DNA of 64,000 nucleotides from JAGOUA01 sp964428975 (GTDB lineage: Bacteria > Patescibacteriota > Patescibacteriia > 2-12-FULL-60-25): NCBI GenBank assembly GCA_964428975.1, contig CAYSAI010000004.1, positions 1-64,000 on the forward strand, written 5' to 3'. The notes below the pieces were generated by a model. The model was given only the letters and a program-made list of their open reading frames with translations, did not search any database and had not been told where the DNA came from. The number at the start of each line of letters is the position of its first letter. Position 1 is the stretch's first letter. The translations under genes and the position numbers were made by a program. Positions 1 through 8,517 of the stretch are shown here, piece after piece.

Positions 1-6
1 TATGGT

Positions 7-21
7 CGGCGCGAAGCGCCG
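7..21. repeat. Short hairpin outside the left inverted repeat of the recombinase unit
   Basis: A 6-bp stem CGGCGC/GCGCCG closes a GAA loop. It lies 7 nt outside the left arm of the 57-bp inverted repeat. A comparable hairpin sits 5 nt outside the right arm, so the two ends of the unit look alike. Confidence 0.6.
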
Positions 22-28
22 TCTGTTC

Positions 29-85
29 TGCATTCCCCCCAAAAAACTCTGAATCTGAAAGGATTTTCCACGCTCCGCGTGGCTC
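29..85 (+). repeat. Left arm of 57-bp inverted repeat flanking the recombinase
   Basis: Positions 29-85 are the reverse complement of 1487-1543 with a single mismatch over 57 bp. Matching stops abruptly on both sides. The arm lies just upstream of the recombinase start at 107. Such long, near-perfect arms suggest recent duplication or active maintenance, for example element ends or recombination targets. Confidence 0.85.
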
Positions 86-106
86 GTCGTTTGCCAATAC
101 AAATCT

Positions 107-1669
107 ATGAATAATCAAACCAAAAAGTTTTTCATATATACTCGCAAGTCTACGGACGACAAAGACAGACAAGTCCGTAGTATTTCCGACCAGTTGAGTG
201 AGTTAAAGGAACTTGCACTAAAGGAGCAACTGGAAGTGGTAGATGTCTTTGTCGAAAAGCAGACCGCCAAAATACCAGGTCGCCCTGTGTTTAACGAAAT
301 GATAGAGCGTATGGAAAAAGGCGAAGCATCTGGTATTTTGGCGTGGCATCCCGATAGACTTGCGAGAAACTCGGTAGATGGAGGAAAAGTCATCTACCTC
401 GTTGATACTGGCGTGATTTTGGAAATGAAATTTCCAACTTTTTGGTTTGATCCAACACCGCAAGGCAAGTTCATGCTTTCAATCGCTTTTTCGCAATCCA
501 AGTATTATGTTGATAACCTCGGTGAGAATATCAAGCGTGGGAAGCGCAACAAAGTGAAGGATGGTATATGGCCTCAAATGTCTCCGTTGGGGTATCGAAA
601 TGAAAAAGGAAAAATTGTGATTGATGTTGATATTGCTCCACTTATCAAAAAGACATTTGAGGCATATTCCACTGGAAACTTCACTTTGCGACAACTCCGC
701 GACAAATCTAACGAACTTGGATTGAAACGAAAAAGCGGAAAGGAACTTGCGGTGTCGAATTATCAAAAACTTCTCAAAAATCCTATCTACACAGGATTGA
801 TGCTTTACAATGGCGAGATTTTTGAGGGCAAGCACGAACCGATTATCACAAAGAAACTTTTTGATTCCGTTCAAGAAGTGATGATGAGGAAAAGTAAACC
901 GCATAGTAAGGGACTTAAGCCATTTTTGTACAGAGGATTTTTTCGTTGTGGAGAATGTGGATGTTTTATAACTACCGAAGAACAAAAAGGTCATAACTAT
1001 TTGCGATGTACCAAACGGAAAAATCCTTGTGAACAAAAATATGTCCGTGAAGAAATCATCACTTCTCAAATTCAAGAGGAAATCAAAAAAGTTTCTTTGC
1101 CACTCGATTGGCTTTCTTGGATGATTGAAGAAAACAAAAAAGACCAATCATCCGAAATACAATCGAGTACGCTTTTTGTGGATTCTGCAAAAGCCGAAAT
1201 TTCTCTTTTGGATTCTAAAATAGAGAAGCTGATGACGGCGTATTTAGAGAGCGCACTTTCACTCGAAGAATATCGCGACGCCAAAAGTGCGCTGGTTGCC
1301 TCAAAACAGCTTCTCAAAGAGAAATTATCGGCTTTTGAGCAAAAAGCGAATAATCGGTTCGAACTTACCGAAAAGTTTTTGAAATACAATATGGAATTGG
1401 CAAACGAGGGAACAAATGAAGAAAAACTTCATTTGTTCAAAAAAGTCGGTTCGAACTTTCAAATTAAGGATCGAACCGTACTTTTTGAGCCACGCGGAGC
1501 GTGGAAAATCCTTTCTGATTCAGAGTTTTTTGGGGGGAATGCATTAGTGTCGCGCCTTCGGCGCGACCCCATTTCGGGTTCAAATGCAGATTCCCAATTT
1601 TGGCGGAGAGGAGAGGATTCGAACCTCCGGTTCCTTGCGGAACGCTCGCTTTCCAAGCGAGTGCACTAG
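107..1669 (+). CDS. Large serine recombinase (resolvase/integrase family)
   Basis: A site-specific recombinase of the large serine family. The N-terminal resolvase domain carries the nucleophile motif YTRKS (Ser15) and the conserved stretch HPDRLARNS near residue 90. A recombinase domain follows (about residues 150-250). A zinc ribbon (CGECGC...C...C) begins near residue 281, then a coiled-coil tail. Codon use is clearly more AT-rich than downstream genes, in line with a mobile origin. The last about 60 codons cross the right inverted-repeat arm and read antisense through tRNA-Ser, so the natural protein end is uncertain and may have been altered by insertion. The neighbouring tRNA suggests a tRNA-associated integration. 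No other element genes are visible to the right. Confidence 0.88.
   Translation: MNNQTKKFFIYTRKSTDDKDRQVRSISDQLSELKELALKEQLEVVDVFVEKQTAKIPGRPVFNEMIERMEKGEASGILAWHPDRLARNSVDGGKVIYLVDTGVILEMKFPTFWFDPTPQGKFMLSIAFSQSKYYVDNLGENIKRGKRNKVKDGIWPQMSPLGYRNEKGKIVIDVDIAPLIKKTFEAYSTGNFTLRQLRDKSNELGLKRKSGKELAVSNYQKLLKNPIYTGLMLYNGEIFEGKHEPIITKKLFDSVQEVMMRKSKPHSKGLKPFLYRGFFRCGECGCFITTEEQKGHNYLRCTKRKNPCEQKYVREEIITSQIQEEIKKVSLPLDWLSWMIEENKKDQSSEIQSSTLFVDSAKAEISLLDSKIEKLMTAYLESALSLEEYRDAKSALVASKQLLKEKLSAFEQKANNRFELTEKFLKYNMELANEGTNEEKLHLFKKVGSNFQIKDRTVLFEPRGAWKILSDSEFFGGNALVSRLRRDPISGSNADSQFWRRGEDSNLRFLAERSLSKRVH
1487..1543 (-). repeat. Right arm of 57-bp inverted repeat
   Basis: Reverse complement of 29-85 with one mismatch. 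It lies inside the recombinase reading frame, starting at about codon 461, so inversion between the arms would leave most of the gene intact but swap its 3' tail. Confidence 0.85.
1549..1567. repeat. Hairpin outside the right inverted-repeat arm
   Basis: An 8-bp perfect stem GTCGCGCC/GGCGCGAC with a TTC loop, 5 nt beyond the right arm. It mirrors the hairpin at 7-21 in place and in GC-rich stem type. Confidence 0.65.
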
Positions 1670-1688
1670 ACCACTATGCGACCTCTCC
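1601..1688 (-). tRNA. tRNA-Ser(GGA)
   Basis: Read on the minus strand, the acceptor arms GGAGAGG and CCTCTCC pair. The discriminator is G, as usual for tRNA-Ser, and the 3' CCA is encoded. The anticodon arm CTCGC-TTGGAAA-GCGAG gives anticodon GGA, which reads UCC. A long variable arm (GTTCCGCAAGGAAC) confirms the class II serine type. The gene's 3' end faces the recombinase unit, the usual orientation for tRNA-targeted integration. Confidence 0.95.
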
Positions 1689-1746
1689 GTGAGGGTGGAC
1701 GTGCACGAGCATAGCGAATCACGCAGAGAACTGCAAGAGCGAATGA

Positions 1747-1775
1747 TTGCTATAATGCGATCATTTTGCTATGAT
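1747..1775 (+). promoter_or_regulatory. Promoter of hicBA (TTGCTA-17-TATGAT)
   Basis: A -35-like TTGCTA (1747-1752) and a -10 TATGAT (1770-1775) are 17 nt apart. The -10 ends 8 nt before the hicB ATG, so the transcript would have almost no leader. An overlapping TATAAT lies at 1751-1756. Confidence 0.6.
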
Positions 1776-1783
1776 TTCCTCAT

Positions 1784-2035
1784 ATGAAAAAGCTTTCCGC
1801 ACGGCAATTTCAGGTTATTATTGAACGTGATGCAGATGGATGGTACGTTGGTTCCGTACCCGCTTTGCCTGGATGTCATACGCAAGCCAAGAAGCTTGAA
1901 ACGCTTCATGTGCGTTTACAAGAGGCGATCGAGCTCTGTCTCGAACATCAGGCTCACGACGCAGGTTATCGTTATCGAATACGGCACTTTGCCTATAGCC
2001 CAACCTTTGTAGGGATGGAGCTTGTACAAGTATGA
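1784..2035 (+). CDS. hicB: HicB-family antitoxin
   Basis: An 83-residue HicB-like protein with the partial RNase H-like fold signature: an N-terminal strand FQVIIERDADGWYVGSVP, then the PALPGCHTQ turn and a helix rich in E and L. Known HicB proteins neutralise the mRNA interferase HicA and often repress their own operon. This short version shows no extra DNA-binding helix-turn-helix after the core. It overlaps the downstream hicA by 4 nt (ATGA). The antitoxin-first order is the reverse of the classical hicA-hicB layout. Confidence 0.85.
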   Translation: MKKLSARQFQVIIERDADGWYVGSVPALPGCHTQAKKLETLHVRLQEAIELCLEHQAHDAGYRYRIRHFAYSPTFVGMELVQV

Positions 2036-2259
2036 GCCCGCGACTTCCTTCGTTGAAGGCGAAGGATATTATACGCTGTCTCGAACAGTTTGGATTTAGA
2101 GAGGTACGTCGTAAAGGATCACATCGTATCTTTCAACATGAAGATGGCCGTTCAACCGTTGTACCGCACCATGGAAGCGAAGATATTGGGAGAGGTTTGT
2201 TGCGTGCTATTTTGCGTGAGTCAGATATTCCGCTCGACGATTTTTTAAAGGTATTATAA
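2032..2259 (+). CDS. hicA: HicA-family mRNA interferase toxin (YcfA-like)
   Basis: A 75-residue protein with the double-stranded RNA-binding-like HicA fold: LKAKDIIRCLEQFGF, then RRKGSHRIFQH containing the catalytic-type GSH histidine, and a VVPHHG segment. HicA toxins cut mRNA and tmRNA when HicB is lost. The start overlaps the hicB stop, implying translational coupling. The gene ends 9 nt before uvrA, so uvrA may be partly co-transcribed. Closeness to the recombinase fits accessory cargo, though the pair lies beyond the visible repeat arm and tRNA. Confidence 0.87.
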   Translation: MSPRLPSLKAKDIIRCLEQFGFREVRRKGSHRIFQHEDGRSTVVPHHGSEDIGRGLLRAILRESDIPLDDFLKVL

Positions 2260-2268
2260 AACGTTTTC

Positions 2269-4818
2269 ATGCAATCCTCCATCCGTATTCGCGGCGCACG
2301 CGAGCATAATCTCAAAAACATCAACGTGGAGATTCCACGGAACAAAATGACCGTGATCTCGGGGCTGTCCGGTTCCGGAAAGTCCTCACTTGCGTTTGAT
2401 ACGATTTTCGCAGAAGGTCAGCGTCGGTATGTGGAGTCGCTTTCGTCGTATGCGCGGCAGTTTTTAGGACAGATGCAAAAGCCAGATGTGGATGAAATCG
2501 AAGGGCTTTCGCCGGCGATCTCGATTGATCAGAAGGCGCACTCCTCGAATCCACGCTCGACGGTTGCGACGATCACCGAGATTTACGACTATCTTCGCGT
2601 GTTGTATGCGCGTATTGGTGAGCCGCATTGTCCGATCTGTAAGAAAGCGATTCAGCGCATGACGATTGATGAGATGGTCGACGTACTCTTACGCCGCGTA
2701 GAAGAAGCGCATGCGAAGCCAAAACGCACGAAAAAAATAGCGGGCGTTCACGCAGGCGAACTTGTCGTGCTTGCGCCGCTCGTTCGTGGAAGAAAAGGGG
2801 AGTATCACCAACTTTTGCAAGATCAATACGCATCCGGTTTTTTGGAGGTACGTGTCGATGGCGAGTGGTACTCGCTTCGTGAGTCTGTGCCGCTTGAACG
2901 CTATCAACAGCACACGATCGAGCTGTTGATTGATCGCGTACCGCTTGGATGGCCGGTTGCCGGTAATAAACAGCTTCGCGCACGTCTTGCGGAAGCGATC
3001 GAAGCTGCGCTTGATCGTTCAGATGGTTCGGTACTCGGTCTCGTAGATGATGGATCCGAGCATCTCATGAGTGCGAAATTCTCGTGTCCTGATGACGGCT
3101 TCGCGTTTCCCGAAATTGAGCCGCGTCTCTTTTCATTCAACTCGCCGTATGGCGCATGCCAAACCTGCAACGGCCTTGGCACAAAAGATCTGTTTTCGGA
3201 AGAGCTGTGCGAGGCATGCAAGGGTGCGCGTCTTCGAACGGAGGCGCTGCACGTGCTCATCAACGGAAGAAGTATCGTGGAAACGACAAGTTTACCGATC
3301 AATCATGCGGCAGATTTTTTCGTGGGAATCGATCTTACGCCCACACAACAAAAAATTGCGGAACCGGTCTTGCGCGAAGTGCTCGGGCGTTTATCGTTCT
3401 TGCTCGATGTTGGGCTCGAATATCTCACGCTCAATCGTCGTGCGGGAACGCTTTCTGGAGGAGAAGCGCAGCGTATTCGTCTTGCCTCGCAAATCGGTTC
3501 GCGTCTCGTGGGGGCGTTGTATGTTTTGGATGAGCCAACGATCGGCCTCCATCAACGCGACAACAAGCGCTTGATTGATACGCTGCACAAGCTTCGCGAT
3601 CTTGGGAATACGGTGATTGTTGTTGAACACGATGAAGACACGATTCGTGCGGCGGATCATCTTATCGAGATTGGTCCGGGGGCGGGTATTCACGGCGGTG
3701 AGGTAGTTGCAGCAGGCGCGATGCCGAAGATTCTTGAAGATGAGAACAGTCTCACGTGCGCGTATTTGCGAGGTGATCGCGTGATTCCGTATCCGGCGAA
3801 ACGTCGTCCAAAAGCGAAAGAACATTTGCGTATCGTGAAAGCAAAAGAGAATAATCTGAAAAACCTCACGGTGGATATTCCTCTGCGACGGTTCGTATGC
3901 GTAACGGGGGTGTCTGGTTCAGGAAAATCCACGCTGATGATTGACGTGTTGTATCGCGCGCTGGCTCGTACGCTGAACGGGTCGATGTTTGAAGCGGGCG
4001 CGCACGAAAAGATCGAGGGCATGGGATGGCTCGACAAGATTGTGGATGTGGATCAAGGGCCGATCGGCCGCACGCCACGCTCGAACCCCGCGACTTACAC
4101 GGGAATTTGGGATCATGTGCGTGAGCTGTTTTCGCTCACACCGGAAGCGCGCGTGCGAGGGTATAAAGTGGGGCGATTTTCGTTTAACGTACCTGGGGGT
4201 CGATGCGAAAACTGTGAAGGACATGGCCAAATCGCGATCGAGATGCACTTTTTGCCAACGGTGTACGTGCCTTGCGATGTGTGCAAAGGTCGTCGATTTA
4301 GCCGTGAGACGCTCGAAGTCAAATATCGCGACAAATCTATCGCCGATGTTCTCGAGATGACGATCGAAGAAGCGACGAAGTTTTTTACGGATATTCCTCC
4401 CATTCACGATCGTACGCGGATTATGGGCGAAGTAGGACTTGATTATCTTCATCTTGGACAATCCGCGACGACGCTGTCTGGAGGCGAAGCGCAGCGCATC
4501 AAGCTTGCCACCGAACTTGCGCGCCGCGACACAGGAAAAACGTTTTACTTGCTGGATGAACCAACAACAGGCTTACACTTCGAAGATATCCGTAAGCTGC
4601 TTGAAGTGTTGCACCGTCTTGTCGCGCGCGGGAATACGGTCGTGGTGATCGAGCACAATCTTGATGTCATCAAAAACGCGGATTGGGTGATTGATCTCGG
4701 TCCTGAAGGCGGCGACCTTGGTGGACACATCGTCGCCCAAGGCACACCTGAAGACATCGCGAAAAGTGCGAAAAGCTTTACAGGACAGTACTTGAAGAGG
4801 GTGCTACGGGGGAGATAA
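2269..4818 (+). CDS. uvrA: Excinuclease ABC subunit A, insertion domain missing
   Basis: The DNA-damage sensor ATPase of nucleotide excision repair, which loads UvrB. Two ABC modules are visible: Walker A GLSGSGKSS (residues 32-40) and GVSGSGKST, with signatures LSGGEAQRIRL and LSGGEAQRIKL, each followed by a DEPT Walker B. The protein has 849 residues against about 940 usually. The difference falls between CQTC (297-300) and CEACKG, where the insertion domain normally sits. The first zinc module reads CPDD...CQTC, so one ligand Cys is replaced by Asp276. The later module (C646, C649, C669, C672) is complete. Partners UvrB and UvrC are encoded at 49896 and 21488. Confidence 0.97.
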   Translation: MQSSIRIRGAREHNLKNINVEIPRNKMTVISGLSGSGKSSLAFDTIFAEGQRRYVESLSSYARQFLGQMQKPDVDEIEGLSPAISIDQKAHSSNPRSTVATITEIYDYLRVLYARIGEPHCPICKKAIQRMTIDEMVDVLLRRVEEAHAKPKRTKKIAGVHAGELVVLAPLVRGRKGEYHQLLQDQYASGFLEVRVDGEWYSLRESVPLERYQQHTIELLIDRVPLGWPVAGNKQLRARLAEAIEAALDRSDGSVLGLVDDGSEHLMSAKFSCPDDGFAFPEIEPRLFSFNSPYGACQTCNGLGTKDLFSEELCEACKGARLRTEALHVLINGRSIVETTSLPINHAADFFVGIDLTPTQQKIAEPVLREVLGRLSFLLDVGLEYLTLNRRAGTLSGGEAQRIRLASQIGSRLVGALYVLDEPTIGLHQRDNKRLIDTLHKLRDLGNTVIVVEHDEDTIRAADHLIEIGPGAGIHGGEVVAAGAMPKILEDENSLTCAYLRGDRVIPYPAKRRPKAKEHLRIVKAKENNLKNLTVDIPLRRFVCVTGVSGSGKSTLMIDVLYRALARTLNGSMFEAGAHEKIEGMGWLDKIVDVDQGPIGRTPRSNPATYTGIWDHVRELFSLTPEARVRGYKVGRFSFNVPGGRCENCEGHGQIAIEMHFLPTVYVPCDVCKGRRFSRETLEVKYRDKSIADVLEMTIEEATKFFTDIPPIHDRTRIMGEVGLDYLHLGQSATTLSGGEAQRIKLATELARRDTGKTFYLLDEPTTGLHFEDIRKLLEVLHRLVARGNTVVVIEHNLDVIKNADWVIDLGPEGGDLGGHIVAQGTPEDIAKSAKSFTGQYLKRVLRGR

Positions 4819-4821
4819 AAT
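4816..4821 (+). promoter_or_regulatory. -10 box TAAAAT placed for a leaderless transcript
   Basis: TAAAAT (5 of 6 consensus) begins in the uvrA stop codon. It is followed by exactly 6 nt and the ATG at 4828, the spacing expected if transcription starts at the start codon. No clear -35 is seen. Confidence 0.5.
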
Positions 4822-4827
4822 GCGTGT

Positions 4828-5850
4828 ATGGAAGATCGTTCTCATGAGGCATCTGCGTCGAAAGAGCCTGCCCTCTCTCCCGCCGAGGTGATTCTCACGA
4901 AGTATCAGCCGCGCTATCTTGGTGAAGGTGGCGGGCATATCGTGTATGAGATACCGAAGTATCCGAACGTGGTGGTGAAAGCCCATAAACCAGCATTGGA
5001 AAAGGTGCGGCAGTACATGGAAACGCAAAACATCGCTGCGCCAGATGCAACGATTCGTGATTGGATGCAGGCTCGTTTGCGCAACGAATCGGCGAGATTG
5101 GATGAATTAAGAACCTTCTTTCCAGAGGAAACATTTTTGCAGCAACGCTCGTTTTTTATGGAAGTGCCTCTTCCAGAGCCTCATGATGCTGCGGGGGTTC
5201 GTCCATGGAGTGAGACACCGAAAAGTGGATGGACGATTGCGCGGGTACAAGAAAAAATGCCTGAAGAAGCGCATGCAGGCTTCTCTTTGACGGTGGGCTA
5301 TGCGGAACGTAAACGTCGGGACGAGCCTCTCACAGAAGAGGTCTATTGGCAGCTCACGAACAAGGTGCTTTCTAATGATGTGTGTACGGAGTGGGAAGTA
5401 CGCCGTCTCCATCCATCTCTCGGAAAGGCGTTCGATGCATGGAAAACGCATCCTGAAAGCGTGCAGCAAGTGGCTCTCTTTATTAAATCAGCGATTCGTT
5501 ATGCGAACGCGACAGGAAACACCCTCGATACGGCGGGTGAGGGGAATATCCAGTTTTTTACCACAAAACAGGGACAAGACACGTTTTTACTGCTTGATGC
5601 ATTCGAAGAAAATTCCGACGTGCTTGGCATTGGTCTACGGGCGCTTGCAGATTTTCGAAACGGACGTGTGTTAGATAAACAGTACTCAAGTGGTCTTTTA
5701 AACGCACTCAACTTCGTGCGAGGGATGAACGCTTTGGCGAGTATTCTCCATATTCAAGAACGTATTCGTGGGTTCGAAACACTTTCAGGGCTTTCTTCGG
5801 ATCAACGCCATGCGTTGTTTGAGCTGTTGCAGGGGGAGTTTAGAACATGA
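4828..5850 (+). CDS. Uncharacterised protein, possible protein-kinase-like fold
   Basis: A 340-residue soluble protein that I cannot assign to a named family. Near residue 30 the segment YLGEGGGHIVYE resembles a kinase glycine-rich loop, followed by VVVKAHK, like the ATP-anchoring lysine strand. Much later, LDTAGEGNIQFF and FLLLDAF have the spacing of a catalytic-loop Asp/Asn and a metal-binding Asp. These matches are weak and found by eye, so a small-molecule or protein kinase role is inference. It follows uvrA by 9 nt and precedes valS by 48 nt. There is no signal peptide or membrane segment. Confidence 0.5.
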   Translation: MEDRSHEASASKEPALSPAEVILTKYQPRYLGEGGGHIVYEIPKYPNVVVKAHKPALEKVRQYMETQNIAAPDATIRDWMQARLRNESARLDELRTFFPEETFLQQRSFFMEVPLPEPHDAAGVRPWSETPKSGWTIARVQEKMPEEAHAGFSLTVGYAERKRRDEPLTEEVYWQLTNKVLSNDVCTEWEVRRLHPSLGKAFDAWKTHPESVQQVALFIKSAIRYANATGNTLDTAGEGNIQFFTTKQGQDTFLLLDAFEENSDVLGIGLRALADFRNGRVLDKQYSSGLLNALNFVRGMNALASILHIQERIRGFETLSGLSSDQRHALFELLQGEFRT

Positions 5851-5898
5851 GGATACCTCCTCGCCAAAGCGGGGCAAATCCCCTAAGCTCTCCGTACT

Positions 5899-8517
5899 AT
5901 GCCAAGCGACCTCCCAAAAGCCTACGTGGCGCGCGACTACGAAGAGAAAATGTACGAACTCTGGGAGAAATCCGGGTGTTTTTCGCCGGAGACGCTTCCT
6001 GCGCGCCATCAGAACGGTGAGGCATATACGATCGTGATGCCGCCGCCGAATCGCACGGGTGTTCCGCATGCGGGGCACGCGATGGGGATGACGATTCAAG
6101 ATGCGCTTATTCGTTTTTGGCGTTTGCGTGGGAGAAAGACCCTCCTTTTACCAGGAACCGACCACGCCGCGATTGCGACGCAAATCAAAGTCGAAAAGCT
6201 TTTGCGCGAGCAAGGCTCTAAAGATCCAAAAAACGAGCTTGGTCGCGAGAAGTTTCTTTTGGAAGTGGAGAAGTTTTCCGCGAATTCAGCCGACGCGATT
6301 CGAAAGCTTGTGAGAGGTATGGGTGTCTCATGCGATTGGTCGCGCGAACGTTTCACGATGGACGAAGGGTGTAATCACGCGGTGAACGAGATGTTTGTGC
6401 GCATGTACGAGGATGGATTGATTGAGCGTGGCTTTCGTGTGGTGAATTGGGACACGCAATTTCAAACGACGCTTTCTGATGACGAGGTGCTTACAAAAGA
6501 AACCACCGCAAAACTGTACACGTTTCGTTATGCGAAAGATTTCCCCATGCTGATTTCGACGACGCGTCCCGAGACGAAATTCGGTGATACGGCGGTGGCA
6601 GTCCATCCAAGCGATGAGCGATACGCCGCGTTTGTGGGAAAAACATTCGAAACATCGTTTTGTGGAAAACTGCTCACGATTCGGGTGATTGCGGATGAAG
6701 CGGTGGATCCGGCCTTTGGAACAGGGGCGCTTGGCGTCACGCCTGCGCACAGTATGATCGACGCGCAGATGGCGACGACGCATGGTCTTCCAACGGAGAT
6801 CGTCATCGGCAAAGACGGGCGTTTGCTCGCGAACTGCGGTGAGTTTGGCGGCCTCACGATCGAAGAAGCGCGCATGAAGATCGCGGCGCGTCTTGCTGAA
6901 GAAGGGTTGCTCGAAACAACAGAAGAGGTCGCGCAGAATCTTCCGATCTCAGAAAAAGGCGGCGGTCCGGTCGAACAACTTCCGATGGAGCAATGGTTTG
7001 TGCGCGTCAATAAATCGTTTGCGCTTCGACAAGATACGCTCAACACGTGGAAAAAAGGCGACAAAACAACGCTCAAAGAGCTGATGCTCGAAGCGGTACA
7101 CTCGGGAAAAACGCGTCTCGTGCCTGAATCGTTCACGCGCGTGTACGACCATTGGATCAATCATCTGCAAGATTGGTGTATTTCGCGCCAGATTTGGTAC
7201 GGGCATCGTATTCCTGCGTGGCATAAAGATGGGGAGATTCAGGTGGGAGTTGCTTCGCCCGGCGAAGATTGGACGCAAGATCCTGATACCCTCGACACGT
7301 GGTTTTCTTCTGGGATGTGGACATTTTCGACGCTTGGATGGCCGGACGCCACGCCTGATCTCAAAACGTTTCATCCAACGAATGTGCTCGAAACAGGGCG
7401 CGACCTCATCTTCTTTTGGATTACGCGCATGATCTTGATGTCAACCTATGCGCTTGGCGACGTTCCGTTTCGCGACGTCTATTTTCACGGCATGGTGCTC
7501 GATGGCGATGGGCGAAAGATGTCAAAATCTATCGGCAATATCGTGGATCCATTCGAGTTTATCCCTGTATTTGGCACGGATGCGGTACGTTTGTCGCTCG
7601 TCGTTGGTGGAACACCTGGACAAGATATGAAGCTCTCGCCGATCAAAATCGAAACGGCACGCAACTTCACGAACAAGCTCTGGAACCTCTCGCGGTTTAT
7701 TCTCGCAAAAGAGGTACATCTTTCTGGCGCGATGCCAACGCCGCGTACGCTTGCCGACCGTTGGATTCTCGCACGAACAGCGGAGGTTATTCGTAGCACG
7801 ACAGATCTTTTCGAAAAGTATCAGCTCTCGATGGCGGGCGAGATGTTGCGCGAATTTGTGTGGAACGATCTTGCAGATTGGTACGTTGAAATCGCGAAGA
7901 TGGAACCAGAAGGAAAAGATGCGATGCTTGGGTATCTTCTGAAAACGACGCTCACGCTCTTGCATCCACTGATGCCGTTCGTCACGGAAGCGATTTGGCA
8001 GGAGGCAGGATTTGGCGGAACGCTCGCGCTTGCCGATTGGCCAATGGTGTCGGGAGAGGTTGATCAGAAAGCGCTCCACGCGTTCGCGTCTTTGCGAGCG
8101 CTAGTTGTTGACGGTCGTCGCGTGCGTGCTGAAGCGAAGGTTGATGCGGCGAAGAAGCTCGTGTTTGAAGTCATGACGGACGCTTCTACGAACACGCTCA
8201 TCGAGCAGAACGCGCATTGGCTGAAGCGTCTTCTTGGCGCGTCTTCGCTCGTGGTTGTAGACGCAATCTCGCTCGGTGCCGTCGCCACTGCCTCCGGCAC
8301 TTCTATGATCGCCTTCATACCAGAAGCGCCTTCCGAAGATGACGGGGCACGTCTCGCTGAAGACCTCGCCGAAGCGGAGCGATATCTCGCGGATGTGGAA
8401 GCGCGTCTCGCGAATCAAGAGTTTATCGCGAAAGCTCCAGAACGTGTCGTGAACGACCTCAAACAAAAACACGTGGATGCGAGAGAGAGGGTGGGGAAGT
8501 TGCGGGGGAGAATATGA
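5899..8517 (+). CDS. valS: Valine--tRNA ligase
   Basis: A class I synthetase of 872 residues that charges tRNA-Val. The HIGH-region motif reads PPPNRTGVPHAGHA near residue 50, and GTDHAAIATQ follows. The KMSKS motif is DGRKMSKSIGN. A CP1 editing domain (TTRPETKFGDTAV) and a C-terminal coiled-coil arm (EARLANQEFIAKAP, final helix rich in K and R) are present, so the protein appears complete. The stop overlaps the murB start by 4 nt (ATGA), implying co-translation. The start at 5899 gives MPSDLPKAYVARDYEEKMY, the typical N-terminus. Confidence 0.97.
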   Translation: MPSDLPKAYVARDYEEKMYELWEKSGCFSPETLPARHQNGEAYTIVMPPPNRTGVPHAGHAMGMTIQDALIRFWRLRGRKTLLLPGTDHAAIATQIKVEKLLREQGSKDPKNELGREKFLLEVEKFSANSADAIRKLVRGMGVSCDWSRERFTMDEGCNHAVNEMFVRMYEDGLIERGFRVVNWDTQFQTTLSDDEVLTKETTAKLYTFRYAKDFPMLISTTRPETKFGDTAVAVHPSDERYAAFVGKTFETSFCGKLLTIRVIADEAVDPAFGTGALGVTPAHSMIDAQMATTHGLPTEIVIGKDGRLLANCGEFGGLTIEEARMKIAARLAEEGLLETTEEVAQNLPISEKGGGPVEQLPMEQWFVRVNKSFALRQDTLNTWKKGDKTTLKELMLEAVHSGKTRLVPESFTRVYDHWINHLQDWCISRQIWYGHRIPAWHKDGEIQVGVASPGEDWTQDPDTLDTWFSSGMWTFSTLGWPDATPDLKTFHPTNVLETGRDLIFFWITRMILMSTYALGDVPFRDVYFHGMVLDGDGRKMSKSIGNIVDPFEFIPVFGTDAVRLSLVVGGTPGQDMKLSPIKIETARNFTNKLWNLSRFILAKEVHLSGAMPTPRTLADRWILARTAEVIRSTTDLFEKYQLSMAGEMLREFVWNDLADWYVEIAKMEPEGKDAMLGYLLKTTLTLLHPLMPFVTEAIWQEAGFGGTLALADWPMVSGEVDQKALHAFASLRALVVDGRRVRAEAKVDAAKKLVFEVMTDASTNTLIEQNAHWLKRLLGASSLVVVDAISLGAVATASGTSMIAFIPEAPSEDDGARLAEDLAEAERYLADVEARLANQEFIAKAPERVVNDLKQKHVDARERVGKLRGRI

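Noticed and set aside
1584..1787. A small plus-strand frame across tRNA-Ser
   Set aside because: It is a translation of antisense tRNA sequence and the spacer, with no ribosome site and no family.
6528..7160. A 210-residue minus-strand frame inside valS
   Set aside because: Antisense shadow of a conserved synthetase. Its Ser/Arg-rich translation shows no family pattern.
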